DNA of 64,000 nt from Nocardia brevicatena NBRC 12119 (GCF_000308495.1 NZ_BAFU01000057.1:1-64000), one strand, 5' to 3'; numbered from the stretch's first letter, positions 35,328 to 44,340 are shown. Numbers and translations: made by a program. Notes: a model not told the origin generated them from the sequence alone.

Positions 35328-36164
35328 ATGACCGGAATGACAGCCTCCGCTCGCCGGACCCGCGCCGGTACCACGGTCGACGCGCTCTATCACACCCTCC
35401 GGGACCGGATCATCTCCGGGGTTTATCCACCCGGGCTGCGTCTGTCTCAGGCACAGTTGGCGACGGAACTCGAGGTGAGCCGGACCCCGCTGCGCGAAGC
35501 CCTGCAACGCCTGGAGGCCGACAGTCTGGTCGTCGCACACGCCAACCGCGGAATGCATGTCGCGCCGGTGGTGAACTCCGAGACCGAGCAGAGTTACGCA
35601 TTGCGCCTGCTGCTCGAACCACCCACCATAGGCGCCATCATCGACACGTTGGCCGATAGCGATATCGACAAGATGCAAACCCATCTCACCGCCATGCGCG
35701 AACACCGGGGACACAGCCGCCGATTCCAGGAGGCACACCAGCTGTTCCACGACGTGGCCCTCGTCCGGTATCCCTCGACCTTCGCCGACCTGACCCGCTC
35801 GCTGCACACGATGATCCACCGGCATCAGAGCTTCTACCTCTCCCATGCCCGGACACCGGGCGACTTCATCGAGAGCGACCAGTTCTTCCTCGATGCCATC
35901 CGGGCCCGCAATGCCCCGTCGGCCCAGCGGATCATGGAGTTCCACCTGATCGACGCGGCTCTCGGGCTCGTCCTCGACGCCGATCCCGATCACCGCTTCG
36001 ATTCGCTGCTGTTGACGATGCGCGGACGGCAGATCGTCATCGAACACGACGACGGGCACATCCAACGCCCGGCACCGATCTACTGGATCGATTCCGATCC
36101 CATACTGCCGGATTTCACGACCTCCAATCTGATCCTCCGCTACCCGCCTCACCATCACGACTGA
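35328..36164 (+). CDS. GntR family transcriptional regulator, FCD (FadR/VanR) type
   Basis: A 278-residue regulator. The winged helix (about residues 10-75) has RDRIISGVYPPGLRLSQAQL and SRTPLREALQRLEAD, the GntR signature. The C-terminal FCD effector domain follows, with metal-ligand-type histidines in HQLFHD and in EFHLIDAALG. ATG at 35328 is preferred (35337 or the GTG at 35277 are possible). It is divergent from the SDR and convergent with the oxidoreductase gene at 36252. It closely resembles the second GntR at 39097-39915, so the catabolic block has two paralogous controllers. Confidence 0.88.
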   Translation: MTGMTASARRTRAGTTVDALYHTLRDRIISGVYPPGLRLSQAQLATELEVSRTPLREALQRLEADSLVVAHANRGMHVAPVVNSETEQSYALRLLLEPPTIGAIIDTLADSDIDKMQTHLTAMREHRGHSRRFQEAHQLFHDVALVRYPSTFADLTRSLHTMIHRHQSFYLSHARTPGDFIESDQFFLDAIRARNAPSAQRIMEFHLIDAALGLVLDADPDHRFDSLLLTMRGRQIVIEHDDGHIQRPAPIYWIDSDPILPDFTTSNLILRYPPHHHD

Positions 36165-36251
36165 CCCGATACCGGTCCGGCGGCGAGTCCGGACCGGCCC
36201 GGCACCGGACAGACCGCTGCCATGGCTCGCCGGACCGGGACTCGACGCCGG

Positions 36252-38186
36252 TCAGACCAGGCGGGCAATGGAGAACGCGGTGTGAATCGCGTCGTACACC
36301 CGGCCGGGCCGCTGCGCGGAGCCCACCACGTGAACAGCGATTCCGGCGTGCCGCAGCTCGTCGGCCGCCCTGTCGGATGCGGGCTCGCGGCCCAGCGCCA
36401 GCACCACGGTGTCGGCCGCGACGGTCTCGGTACCCGCCTCGCCGGCCACCACGACCCCGGCGGCGGTCACCGCGGTGACTCGGGCTCCGATCCGAACCCG
36501 AATACCGGCCTTGTCCATGAACACCGGCAGCTTCATGACGTCGTAGACGACCTCGTCCCCGGTCAGCAGCGCATCCTGCTGTTCGAGGACCAGCACCTCG
36601 GTATCCGGCATCTCGGCGACCCGGAGCGCGGTTTCGCAGCCCTGGAAGCCGCCACCGATCACCACCACCCGGCCGCGCAACGGCTTGTCGGCCCGGACCT
36701 TCGCGGCCTGGACGACCTCGATGCCGTCGGCGATCGGGAACTCGGGTTCACGCAACGGGGCACCGGTGGCCAGCACAACGGCGTCTACCTCGCTGCGCAC
36801 CAGGTCGGCGACGGTTGCCCGGGCATGGACCACCTCGATATCGCGCTGTCGGACCTGGTGCACGAGATGCTCTGCCAATGACGCGATATCTTGTTTCACC
36901 CGTGATCCCTGGGCGTGCAGCAGGAGACCGCCCAGCTCCTCGGCCTCGAACAGGCTCACCCGGTGACCACGGTCGGCCAGCACCGCCGCGCTGTGCAGAC
37001 CGGCGGGACCCCCACCGACCACCGCGACGGACTTGGCGACCGGGGCGGGCACAAGAGGGAACCGCCCCTCTTCGACAACCGACGGATTCACCGTGCAGCC
37101 CACCGAGCGGCCCTTGTCCAAGCCACGGTGCAGGCACCCGTCGTTACAGCGGATACACGGGACGATATCCAGTACCCGACCTTCCTGGGCCTTACGGGTC
37201 CAGTCGGGATCGGCGAGCATGGCACGGCCCAGCGAGACGAAATCGGCCGAACCGGAGGCGATCACCTCGTCGGCGACTTCGGGCGAGACCAGCGAGCCGG
37301 ACCCGATCACCGGGATGGAGACAGCCGATTTGATCTTCTCCCAGCCCCAACGGTGCGGGGCCCGCATGTTGAACCATGGACTGACCTCCCACTCCATGGT
37401 GGCGTGATGACCACCGGAGGCGTGGATAACATCCACACCGTGCGCCTCGAGCAGGGTGCACAGTTCGACAGTCTCCTCGACCGGGAACCCGTCGGGCTCG
37501 TAGTCGGTCACCGAAACCCGGACACTGAGCGGGAAGCCCCGGGGAACGCGCGCCCGGACCGCGTCCACGATCCGAATCAGAACACGGACACGGTTCTCGA
37601 AGCTGCCGCCGTATTCGTCCGTCCGGAAATTGGTGTGCGGGGACAAGAAGTTGGTAATCATGTACCCGTGCCCGGCATGCACTTCGACCAGATCGAAACC
37701 GGCTTTCCACGCCCGCAGTGCCGCCGCGCCGAACGCCTCGACAATACCGTCGATCTCTTCGACGGTCAGCGGTTGCGGAACATTGCCCTCGATCGCCTCG
37801 ACATAATCCCAGGAACTGTCGGACGCGGATTTCAACGGCTTGGTGCCGAGAAACTTCTGACGGCCACCGTGCGCCAGCTGCAGACCGATTTTCGCGCCTG
37901 CCCGGTGAACCTCGTCGACCAACCAGCCCCAGCCCGCGATGTGCTCGTGGCGGCTCATACCGGGCTGGTTGTGAATGGCCTTGCTGGCGTCGTCGTCGAC
38001 ATAGGTGTATTCGGTCATGATCAGGCCGACACCACCCTCGGCCAGTCGCCGGTAGTGGTTGACCATCCGCTCACTGACCGTTCCGTCCATATTGGCGGCA
38101 GCGGAACTGTTGGGCGACTTCAGCACCCGGTTGCGGATCTCGACCGGACCGATACGGCCCGGCCGGAACAGAGCGTCGAAACTCAT
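36252..38186 (-). CDS. Old-yellow-enzyme-type flavin/Fe-S oxidoreductase (2,4-dienoyl-CoA reductase-like)
   Basis: A 644-residue protein of the FadH/trimethylamine dehydrogenase type. The N-terminal OYE barrel (about 1-340) binds FMN and has the active-site region VHAGHGYMITNFLSP. A Cys cluster for [4Fe-4S] follows (CIRCNDGCLHRG, then GCTVNPS). The C-terminal half binds FAD and NAD(P)H (VAVVGGGPAGLHSAAVLA and VVVIGGGFQGCETALRV). It should reduce an activated C=C bond of a pathway intermediate. Last gene of the minus-strand catabolic operon, 87 bases after the maleate isomerase gene. Confidence 0.88.
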   Translation of the reverse strand: MSFDALFRPGRIGPVEIRNRVLKSPNSSAAANMDGTVSERMVNHYRRLAEGGVGLIMTEYTYVDDDASKAIHNQPGMSRHEHIAGWGWLVDEVHRAGAKIGLQLAHGGRQKFLGTKPLKSASDSSWDYVEAIEGNVPQPLTVEEIDGIVEAFGAAALRAWKAGFDLVEVHAGHGYMITNFLSPHTNFRTDEYGGSFENRVRVLIRIVDAVRARVPRGFPLSVRVSVTDYEPDGFPVEETVELCTLLEAHGVDVIHASGGHHATMEWEVSPWFNMRAPHRWGWEKIKSAVSIPVIGSGSLVSPEVADEVIASGSADFVSLGRAMLADPDWTRKAQEGRVLDIVPCIRCNDGCLHRGLDKGRSVGCTVNPSVVEEGRFPLVPAPVAKSVAVVGGGPAGLHSAAVLADRGHRVSLFEAEELGGLLLHAQGSRVKQDIASLAEHLVHQVRQRDIEVVHARATVADLVRSEVDAVVLATGAPLREPEFPIADGIEVVQAAKVRADKPLRGRVVVIGGGFQGCETALRVAEMPDTEVLVLEQQDALLTGDEVVYDVMKLPVFMDKAGIRVRIGARVTAVTAAGVVVAGEAGTETVAADTVVLALGREPASDRAADELRHAGIAVHVVGSAQRPGRVYDAIHTAFSIARLV

Positions 38187-38273
38187 GAAATCTCGATTCG
38201 TGAATGGGCTGTGAAAAGTTCGAGAGATGGGCTGATCAGAGATTCGAGGGGAAGGAATCCTCCCGGAACCGGA

Positions 38274-39026
38274 TCACGGGGCCAATAGGGCACCGGCCCG
38301 GGGGACGACGGGCTCGAGATCCAGGCTGCGCAGCAGGCGCCAGGTGGTGGCGGCGGCCGCGGACAACACCGGAATGTCGAACTGCTGTTGCAGGGCGTCC
38401 AGCACCGGCAGCGACGGCATCTGTACGCAAGCGCTGATCACCAGCGCGTCGGCACCCGAGGTCTGCACGGACCGGGCATGCCCGAGCAAATCCTGCGGAT
38501 CGAGCCGGCCGACAGCGAGGTTGTCGGCCACCTCGAGGCTGAGCGAATCGACCACGGTGAACCCAAGGTGTTCGATGTAGTCGCAGACAGTCGCGGTGAG
38601 CGGCTTCATATAGGGCGTGACCACCGCGATGTTCTCGACATCCAGATGCGCCAGTGCCTCGGTCAGCGCGCCGGCCGAGGACAGGACGGGGATATCGGTA
38701 CCGCTCTCCTCCTTGGCGACCTGGGCCAGCTTGGGTTCGGATTCGCAATGGTAGCCGCGGCCCTGCGACATGATTGCCACCAGACACGCATACGCCATGA
38801 CATCCACCCGGGCGTCGGCGAGCTCGGCCGCGCAGCGCAACGAGTCGGCGTCCATGGCGGCGAGCTGTTCCGGGGTGACATGCTGCATCCGCATCCGCGA
38901 GGAGTGGAAGGTGAACTGCTCGTCGGGCCGGATCTCCGAGCGCGCCCGGAGCATGGCGGGGATCTCGGTCTCCATGGTGGTGTTGGAGCTGGGCACGATC
39001 ATGCCCACACGGTAGGAAGTCGTCAT
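38274..39026 (-). CDS. Maleate cis-trans isomerase (NicE-like, Asp/Glu racemase fold)
   Basis: A 250-residue racemase-fold enzyme. The N-terminus VGMIVPSSNTTMETEIP and the two catalytic cysteines Cys81 (AYACLVAIM) and Cys200 (ISACVQMPSL) match maleate isomerases such as that of Nocardia farcinica (Cys76/Cys194, from memory). It converts maleate to fumarate, the end step of pyridine breakdown through maleamate. Arylmalonate decarboxylase is a related alternative, but the Cys pair and the CVQMPSL motif favour maleate isomerase. It lies in one operon with the NicX-like and maleamate-amidase-like genes. Confidence 0.85.
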   Translation of the reverse strand: MTTSYRVGMIVPSSNTTMETEIPAMLRARSEIRPDEQFTFHSSRMRMQHVTPEQLAAMDADSLRCAAELADARVDVMAYACLVAIMSQGRGYHCESEPKLAQVAKEESGTDIPVLSSAGALTEALAHLDVENIAVVTPYMKPLTATVCDYIEHLGFTVVDSLSLEVADNLAVGRLDPQDLLGHARSVQTSGADALVISACVQMPSLPVLDALQQQFDIPVLSAAAATTWRLLRSLDLEPVVPRAGALLAP

Positions 39027-39096
39027 TGTCGTGTGTCTACTTTTTGTGTCGTATTTCTCGCGCGCCCGGCACACGATGCGCGGCTATATCGGTAGG

Positions 39097-39915
39097 TCAG
39101 CGAGCCGAGGTCAGGTTGGCTGTCCGCAGGATCGGTAGATCTGTCCTGGCACAACCGATGTGGGCGATCCGGGCCCGGCCTCCCGCGCGCAGCCGATCCA
39201 GGTCGTCGAGCCGCGCGGCCCCCGCGGCGACCGCCACCGGCAGCGACCGGAACTCATGGTCGCGGTCGACGGCCATGATCAGTCCCAGCGCGGTGTCGAG
39301 CAGATGGAAGCCGAGGATGTGCCGGACCGACTCGGCGTCTCGGGCAACCACCGCGTCGAGGAACAACTGATCGGTTCCGGTGACGTCCTCCACCACAACG
39401 GGGTGCGAGAAGTACAGCCGTTGGTGGCGGTCGATCTTGGTCAGCTGCGACTCGATCAGCTCACCGGTGGCCGCCGGGCACCGTCCGAGCATGACCCGGT
39501 GGTATTCCCAGTGCGCCCGCTGGAAATCGCGGGGCGAGTTCCGGTGCCGGCGCATCCGCCCCAGGGCGGCGGCCATGGCATCGATATCGCCCGCGGTGAC
39601 CCGGTCGAGGACCGCCGACAGCAAGGCCGGCTCGACGAGCAGGCGGATCGCGTACGAGTCCTCCACATCACCGAGCTCCAGCGGAGCCACCACCACACCC
39701 CGATTGGCCTGACCGACCACCAGGTCCTCGGCTTCCAGCCGGCGTAACGCCTCTCGTAAGGGGGTCCGGGACACCGCGAGTTCGGCCGCCAGCTGTACCT
39801 GTGACAATGCGGTTCCCGGGCGGTAGGTGCCGTCGACGATCCGCTCCCGCAGGACGAGATAGGTATCCTCGACGGCATTGCCCCGGCGGGTACCCCCGCC
39901 TATCGCGGTGGTCAT
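39097..39915 (-). CDS. GntR family transcriptional regulator, FCD type (second copy)
   Basis: A 272-residue GntR/FCD protein. The winged helix has RERIVDGTYRPGTALSQVQL and SRTPLREALRRLEAEDLV, then NRGVVVAPL; the FCD domain ends with GFHLLDTALGLIMAVD. It matches the regulator at 35328 along its whole length, so the pair arose by duplication. ATG at 39915 overlaps the stop of the small gene before it (ATGA). Being inside the operon, it is controlled together with the enzymes and probably senses a pathway intermediate. Confidence 0.87.
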   Translation of the reverse strand: MTTAIGGGTRRGNAVEDTYLVLRERIVDGTYRPGTALSQVQLAAELAVSRTPLREALRRLEAEDLVVGQANRGVVVAPLELGDVEDSYAIRLLVEPALLSAVLDRVTAGDIDAMAAALGRMRRHRNSPRDFQRAHWEYHRVMLGRCPAATGELIESQLTKIDRHQRLYFSHPVVVEDVTGTDQLFLDAVVARDAESVRHILGFHLLDTALGLIMAVDRDHEFRSLPVAVAAGAARLDDLDRLRAGGRARIAHIGCARTDLPILRTANLTSAR

Positions 39916-40175
39916 TCGTCCGCCGAACCGAGCCCCACCGCGATCATGTGGCCGAAGAAGTCCGGTCGCTGACCGGCGAGCGCTTCCAGCACCATGGCGT
40001 CGAGCAGGATACTCTTCCCGGTGCGCGGAACGAAGAGTTCCAGCCGCTCCCCATTGCGTGTCCAGACCTTGCGGAACCGCACACCGGTGAATTCGTTGCC
40101 GATACCATTCCATTCCGCTGCCTCGACCACACCGGGCGGCAGATCGGACCGCGAGGACACTGTCGTCTCGCTCAT
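39912..40175 (-). CDS. Small conserved-looking protein of unknown function
   Basis: An 87-residue soluble protein with no signal peptide, membrane segment or metal-binding cluster. The middle (VRFRKVWTRNGERLELFVPR) looks like beta strands, and the end (LLDAMVLEALAGQRPDFFGH) is helical. It overlaps the amidase gene and the GntR gene by 4 bases each, so it is certainly translated within the operon. I do not recognise a family. A subunit or accessory of one of the ring-processing enzymes is the most likely role. Confidence 0.65.
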   Translation of the reverse strand: MSETTVSSRSDLPPGVVEAAEWNGIGNEFTGVRFRKVWTRNGERLELFVPRTGKSILLDAMVLEALAGQRPDFFGHMIAVGLGSADE

Positions 40176-41056
40176 TGGGCTCCTTCCGGAATCCGGCCCG
40201 TAATGCGCACCGGGCGTGGCGGCGCCCCGTACTCCTGCGCGTTGCGGCGACCCCTCAGCACGTTCAATTCGGCCCTGGCCGCGGTCACCGCGGACAGGTC
40301 CAGATCGACAACCCGCACCGCCGCCGGGTCCTCGCCGAGATCGGCGAGCACCTCACCCCACGGCGATACCGCCAGGGCGTGGCCATAGGTCTCGAAGGCG
40401 TCGGTGTAGGAGGAATCCACCGCATGCACGGTGGCCGGAGCCACCACATACGCCAGGTTCTCGATCGCACGTGCTCGAAGCAGGGTGTGCCAGTGGGCTT
40501 CGCCGGTGGACCGGACGAAGGCGGCGGGCACCAGCAGCACCTCGGCCCCCGCCACCGCCAGCGCCCGGAACAGCTCGGGGAATCGGACGTCGTAGCAGAT
40601 GGTGAGCCCGATGCGGACGCCGTCGAGTTCGAGCAGCACCGGCCCGGCGCCGGGTCGTTCGACCGAAGACGCCTCGAACGACCGGCCGCCGATATTGGCG
40701 TCGAACAAGTGCATCTTGTCGTAGCGCCCGGCCACCTCGCCGTCGGCGCCGATGACCAAGGCGGAGTTGAAGACACCGTCGTCGGTTCGGTTCTTCATCC
40801 CGCCCAGCACCACGGCCACCCCGGATTCCGCGGCGGCCCGGCGCGGTTCGCCGATCTCCGGCGATTCCTCGGTGAAAGCAGCATCACGCATCTGGGCGTT
40901 GCTACCGAGCATCAGACCGTTCTCCGGCAACACCACCAGATCGGCGCCGTCGGTGGCCGCCGCCCGGACGAGCCGGACGGCGGTCCCGAGGTTGGCCTCG
41001 ATATCAGTGGTGGCATGCCACTGGGTGAGCCCGATCCGTAGTGTCCGGTCGGTCAT
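40172..41056 (-). CDS. Nitrilase-superfamily amidohydrolase (omega-amidase-like)
   Basis: A 294-residue carbon-nitrogen hydrolase with the catalytic triad in place: Glu45 (VVLPENGL), Lys114 (YDKMHLFDA) and Cys154 (LTICYDVRFPEL). The DKMHLFD and YDVRFPE contexts are those of omega-amidases and related amide hydrolases rather than true nitrilases. It should release ammonia from a ring-opened amide. Coupled by ATGA overlaps to the dioxygenase gene upstream and the small gene downstream. Confidence 0.85.
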   Translation of the reverse strand: MTDRTLRIGLTQWHATTDIEANLGTAVRLVRAAATDGADLVVLPENGLMLGSNAQMRDAAFTEESPEIGEPRRAAAESGVAVVLGGMKNRTDDGVFNSALVIGADGEVAGRYDKMHLFDANIGGRSFEASSVERPGAGPVLLELDGVRIGLTICYDVRFPELFRALAVAGAEVLLVPAAFVRSTGEAHWHTLLRARAIENLAYVVAPATVHAVDSSYTDAFETYGHALAVSPWGEVLADLGEDPAAVRVVDLDLSAVTAARAELNVLRGRRNAQEYGAPPRPVRITGRIPEGAQ

Positions 41057-42189
41057 GACGACTGCCCTGCCGCGGCCATCGCTGAACGCTCGCGCTCGGC
41101 ACGCGCCAGATCCATATTGACCACCGTCCAGCCACCGCCGGACGCTTCCATCGGCTCGTAGCTGTACACGGTGCCGTGCACACCGGGCCCGACCAGTCCG
41201 AGCATGATCATCCAGTTCTGGATTTCGTACTGGCCGTGTTCGAGCAGCGGATACGGTTCCAGGCCGCACAGGTCCAAACCGCGACCCGACTCCAGCAGTT
41301 TCAGAATGTAGGTGTCGAATTCGACATCCACCCCACCGAAATGACCGGGATCGAGCCAGTGCGACAGGCCACCGGTGGCCAGGAACGCCACCTTCGGACC
41401 GGACTCCTCGACCAGGCCGCGCAGCGCCTCACCATAGCGGCGCGCGTTGAACGGCGAGAAGCTGCGGTGCGGCTGAGTGATGATCGGGATCACCGGAATA
41501 TCCGGCCGCGGCAGCACCAGCCGCAACGGCACGATCAGGCCGTGGTCCAGGTCGACCCGCTCGGCTTCCTCGACCTCGAGTCCGGCGGCGCGGACCGTGT
41601 CGGCGATCGCGCGGGCGAACTCCGGGTGTCCCTTCAGCGTCAGGTCCAGATCACCGCGCTTGAAGAACTCCATGGAGCCGACGTGCTGATTACCGACACC
41701 CACCACGTAGTGACCGGTCTCGAAGCTCTGGAAATGGCAGTCGGCGGTGACCAGGACGATATCGGGGTCGGCGGCAACCAGGTCCCGCTTCAGCCGGTCA
41801 TAGCCCGCCAGTAACCGACCGACCGCCTCGGCCGGGTCGACCTCGGGCCGGGCCAGCAGGTCCGGGACGTGTGAGCAGCCCCCGGCGAACACCAGATTGC
41901 GGGGCACGTCCGGATCGGGCAGTGGAATGCTCTCGTCCACGAGGAAGCCACCCTTGCTGGTGGTGTCCCCGAGGTTGTCGTTGAACCATCGGCTGACCAG
42001 GATGGTCAGTCCGTCGTTGAGACCGGCGGCACGCAGTTTGTCCCGATTGCCGGACAGAATCGTCTCGACCCATTCCCGCTGCACGCCCAGCAGTTCCGGA
42101 GCCCTGGCCGGTTCGGCCTTGACCTGTTCGAGCAGCTGGGTATCGCGTGCCATCGCCAGGATGGCCTGTTCGATCGCGGCCTTGTCCAT
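41053..42189 (-). CDS. Class III extradiol dioxygenase, fused LigA-LigB type
   Basis: A 378-residue protein. The first ~90 residues resemble the small LigA subunit and the remainder LigB of protocatechuate 4,5-dioxygenase. Probable Fe(II) ligands are His107 (GGCSHVPDL) and His152 (ADCHFQSF), plus a later Glu. LSHWLDPG is the conserved LigB motif near the C-terminus. It cleaves a vicinal dihydroxy aromatic ring. Next to a NicX-type ring-cleaving enzyme it is a second, different dioxygenase, so the pathway may open two rings or handle two substrates. ATG at 42189, with GGGGGAG upstream. Confidence 0.82.
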   Translation of the reverse strand: MDKAAIEQAILAMARDTQLLEQVKAEPARAPELLGVQREWVETILSGNRDKLRAAGLNDGLTILVSRWFNDNLGDTTSKGGFLVDESIPLPDPDVPRNLVFAGGCSHVPDLLARPEVDPAEAVGRLLAGYDRLKRDLVAADPDIVLVTADCHFQSFETGHYVVGVGNQHVGSMEFFKRGDLDLTLKGHPEFARAIADTVRAAGLEVEEAERVDLDHGLIVPLRLVLPRPDIPVIPIITQPHRSFSPFNARRYGEALRGLVEESGPKVAFLATGGLSHWLDPGHFGGVDVEFDTYILKLLESGRGLDLCGLEPYPLLEHGQYEIQNWMIMLGLVGPGVHGTVYSYEPMEASGGGWTVVNMDLARAERERSAMAAAGQSS

Positions 42190-42194
42190 CACGG

Positions 42195-43211
42195 TCACTC
42201 CCCCACGACCAGCGCACCGTCGCGGACCACGGCCTCGCCGTCGATCTCCACGGTGCAACCGCGCATCGGCACGTCCAGATGGGCCGGGGTCTCCCGGTCG
42301 GCGAACCGGTTCGATCCGGTGGACCACATGAAGTTGCCTGCGGTAGAACGAAGTTCCTGCCCGTACAGGGTGCGGGCATCGTAGACGTCGAAGGCCGACC
42401 AGCGGGCCTGCGGTAGCAGGCCCCAGCCCATATGACTGGTGGCCCACACTTCGGAGTCGCCCCAGGCCTCGAAGTAGTCGTTGAGCACGTGGGCGTCGGT
42501 GCCCGTACCCGTGATCCGCTTGAGGTAGCCCTTCTCCACCTCGATGGTGACCGTGTCCTGCACGTAACGCTGCCACGGGATCAGGCCGTCACCGGGCTGG
42601 AGCACGATAACGCCCTCGGCTGTGCGGTCGTTGGGGAAGCAGGCCACGAAACCGGACGGCCAGTGATCCCAGCGGCCCGCCTCGTCGACGTATCCCCACT
42701 GGTGTGTGATCGGCAGGCCCTCGCCGGAGATATCGGCGGTGAGATCGGTACCGGCGGAGCTGGTGACATGCAAGGTCGAACCGGCCCGCAACTTGCGGCC
42801 ACCAGCCTCCACGGCCTCCCGCAGTTCCGGGCTACCCATCAGCCGCTCCAGCACATCGTTGGGTTCGGCCACGAACAGCATACGCTTGCCGTTGCCGGTG
42901 ATGCGGGTGCGCACATCGGAATGGATGAGACCACCCACGGTCACGTCGACGACGAAATCGCATTCACCCGCGGCGGCCAGCAACGGCGCGACCTCACGGC
43001 CGTCCGGCCGGTACGGCGGCAGTATGGGGTTGGACAGGCTGGAGGCGTGCAACACCAGCGCACCGGCCCCCAGCCGACGGGCGGCGGCGACGGCGGCTTC
43101 GACATACTCGGTCTTCTGGCCGAGTTCGGCGATGACGGCCACCGTCTCGTCCGCGGTCAGTTTGCACAGCCTGAACTGCTCGACGAAGTTCTCGGTCAAC
43201 GTTTTCGGCAT
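42195..43211 (-). CDS. NicX-like 2,5-dihydroxypyridine 5,6-dioxygenase (M29 aminopeptidase fold)
   Basis: A 338-residue protein of the family that contains thermophilic leucine aminopeptidases and NicX. The likely metal ligands are His260 (TSHMGWG), His311 and Asp313 (PAHLDVPM), at nearly the same spacing as His265/His318/Asp320 of Pseudomonas putida NicX (from memory). NicX opens 2,5-dihydroxypyridine to N-formylmaleamate. The presence of maleamate-amidase-like and maleate-isomerase genes in the same operon supports this role over that of a peptidase. The ATG follows GAGAGGGA. Confidence 0.78.
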   Translation of the reverse strand: MPKTLTENFVEQFRLCKLTADETVAVIAELGQKTEYVEAAVAAARRLGAGALVLHASSLSNPILPPYRPDGREVAPLLAAAGECDFVVDVTVGGLIHSDVRTRITGNGKRMLFVAEPNDVLERLMGSPELREAVEAGGRKLRAGSTLHVTSSAGTDLTADISGEGLPITHQWGYVDEAGRWDHWPSGFVACFPNDRTAEGVIVLQPGDGLIPWQRYVQDTVTIEVEKGYLKRITGTGTDAHVLNDYFEAWGDSEVWATSHMGWGLLPQARWSAFDVYDARTLYGQELRSTAGNFMWSTGSNRFADRETPAHLDVPMRGCTVEIDGEAVVRDGALVVGE

Positions 43212-43273
43212 GGAAATATCCCTCTCGAATCTGTTTACTCCAAAGCCAGGCGGTCATTCCGGGTATGCGCGGG

Positions 43274-44047
43274 TCAGTGGCCCGCGCGAACAGCCCCGCC
43301 GTCCACCGGAATCGACGCGCCGGTGATGAACGACGCCCGAGGTGAGGCGATGAAGGCGACGGTGTCGGCGATCTCCGACGCCTCCGCCCACCGGCCGACC
43401 GGGATATCGGCCACTACCTTGGCGATTTCCTCGTCGACATCGGTGCCGTTGCTCTGCGATTTCATCTCGACGATGCGTTGCATCCGGTCGGTGCCGGTCG
43501 CGCCGGGCATGACCTGGTTCACCCGCACACCGCCGGCCGCCAGCTCGGTGGCCAGGGTCTTGACGAACGCCGACGCGGCAGACCGGTAGGATGCCGACAG
43601 CACCCCGCCGATCGCCGGCTGGCGAACCCAGGTCGACGACAGCAGGATGATCGACCCGGAACCCTTGTCGCGCATACGGTTCCCGGCGTCCGTGGCCAGC
43701 TGGACCACCGGCCGCAGCAGCAAGTCGTGCGCGGCCTGCCAATCGTCCCAGGTGGTCTCCAGAACGGGCTTGATCTCGGGGCCGGGGGTGTTGAGCACCA
43801 GGACGTCCAGCACCCCGTACTTGCCGATCACGGTATCTATCAGTTCGGCGGTGGCGGCGCCGTCACCCAAATCGTGCGTGTATGGCACGATCTGCCCGGT
43901 ACCGATGGGTTCCGGTCCGGACCCACCGGAACGTGATGCCGCGACAACGGTCATCCCCTCCGCCGCCAGGCGTTCGGCGGTGGCTCGCCCGATTCCGCGT
44001 GAAGCGGCCGTCACCAAGGCGACGCCCTTCTCGAGACCCAGATACAC
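43274..44047 (-). CDS. SDR-family protein with altered catalytic residues
   Basis: A 257-residue classical SDR. Cofactor binding is intact (VTAASRGIGRATAERLA) and the catalytic Ser lies in LLSSTWV. However, where YxxxK is expected the sequence LSASYRSAAS places Ser and Arg at the aligned Tyr and Lys positions. Such atypical SDRs can still act on special substrates. It may dehydrogenate the Rieske cis-diol or play another redox role. It lies between the ferredoxin and NicX-like genes with 62-99-base spacers, the widest gaps of the upstream half of the operon. Confidence 0.75.
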   Translation of the reverse strand: MYLGLEKGVALVTAASRGIGRATAERLAAEGMTVVAASRSGGSGPEPIGTGQIVPYTHDLGDGAATAELIDTVIGKYGVLDVLVLNTPGPEIKPVLETTWDDWQAAHDLLLRPVVQLATDAGNRMRDKGSGSIILLSSTWVRQPAIGGVLSASYRSAASAFVKTLATELAAGGVRVNQVMPGATGTDRMQRIVEMKSQSNGTDVDEEIAKVVADIPVGRWAEASEIADTVAFIASPRASFITGASIPVDGGAVRAGH

Positions 44048-44146
44048 GATTACTCCTCGTTATTGTGTCGATTGCTCCCCGTGGATGCGCGGCGCTTCGC
44101 CCGGTAGGCCTGGACTCGGCGCCCCGGCCGCACACCCGCGGGTCGT

Positions 44147-44338
44147 TCAGATCTCACGGATCGCCTGCTGACCGCACAACCCGATTACGCGGCGGACCAG
44201 TGCCTCGTCCCTGGCGGGCACGGTTCCGTCCCCGACAGCGGAGCCGTACCCCCAGTCGTCGGACCGGAAGGTCGACGGGCACATCTCGAAACAGGTGCCG
44301 TAGCCGTCGCATTTGCTGTTGTCCACAATCACTCGCAT
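44147..44338 (-). CDS. Ferredoxin, [3Fe-4S] type
   Basis: A 63-residue small ferredoxin. CDGYGTCFEMCP supplies three Cys with a Gly in place of the usual second ligand, and the last Cys is in GLCGQQAI. This is the pattern of actinobacterial [3Fe-4S] ferredoxins that feed P450s and some Rieske oxygenases. It starts 2 bases after the NuoF-like reductase stop and is probably the electron shuttle between that reductase and the Rieske dioxygenase. Confidence 0.85.
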   Translation of the reverse strand: MRVIVDNSKCDGYGTCFEMCPSTFRSDDWGYGSAVGDGTVPARDEALVRRVIGLCGQQAIREI

Positions 44339-44340
44339 GG

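Noticed and set aside
36915-38288. 457-codon plus-strand frame opposite the OYE-like gene
   Set aside because: Antisense to a gene with clear FMN, Fe-S and FAD motifs; composition is not protein-like.
38274-39026. Arylmalonate decarboxylase as the function of the racemase-fold gene
   Set aside because: The two-Cys pattern, the CVQMPSL context and the neighbouring maleamate-path genes fit maleate isomerase better.
42195-43211. Ordinary leucine aminopeptidase (M29) as the function
   Set aside because: The His/His/Asp spacing and operon partners fit NicX; no peptide-metabolism genes are nearby.
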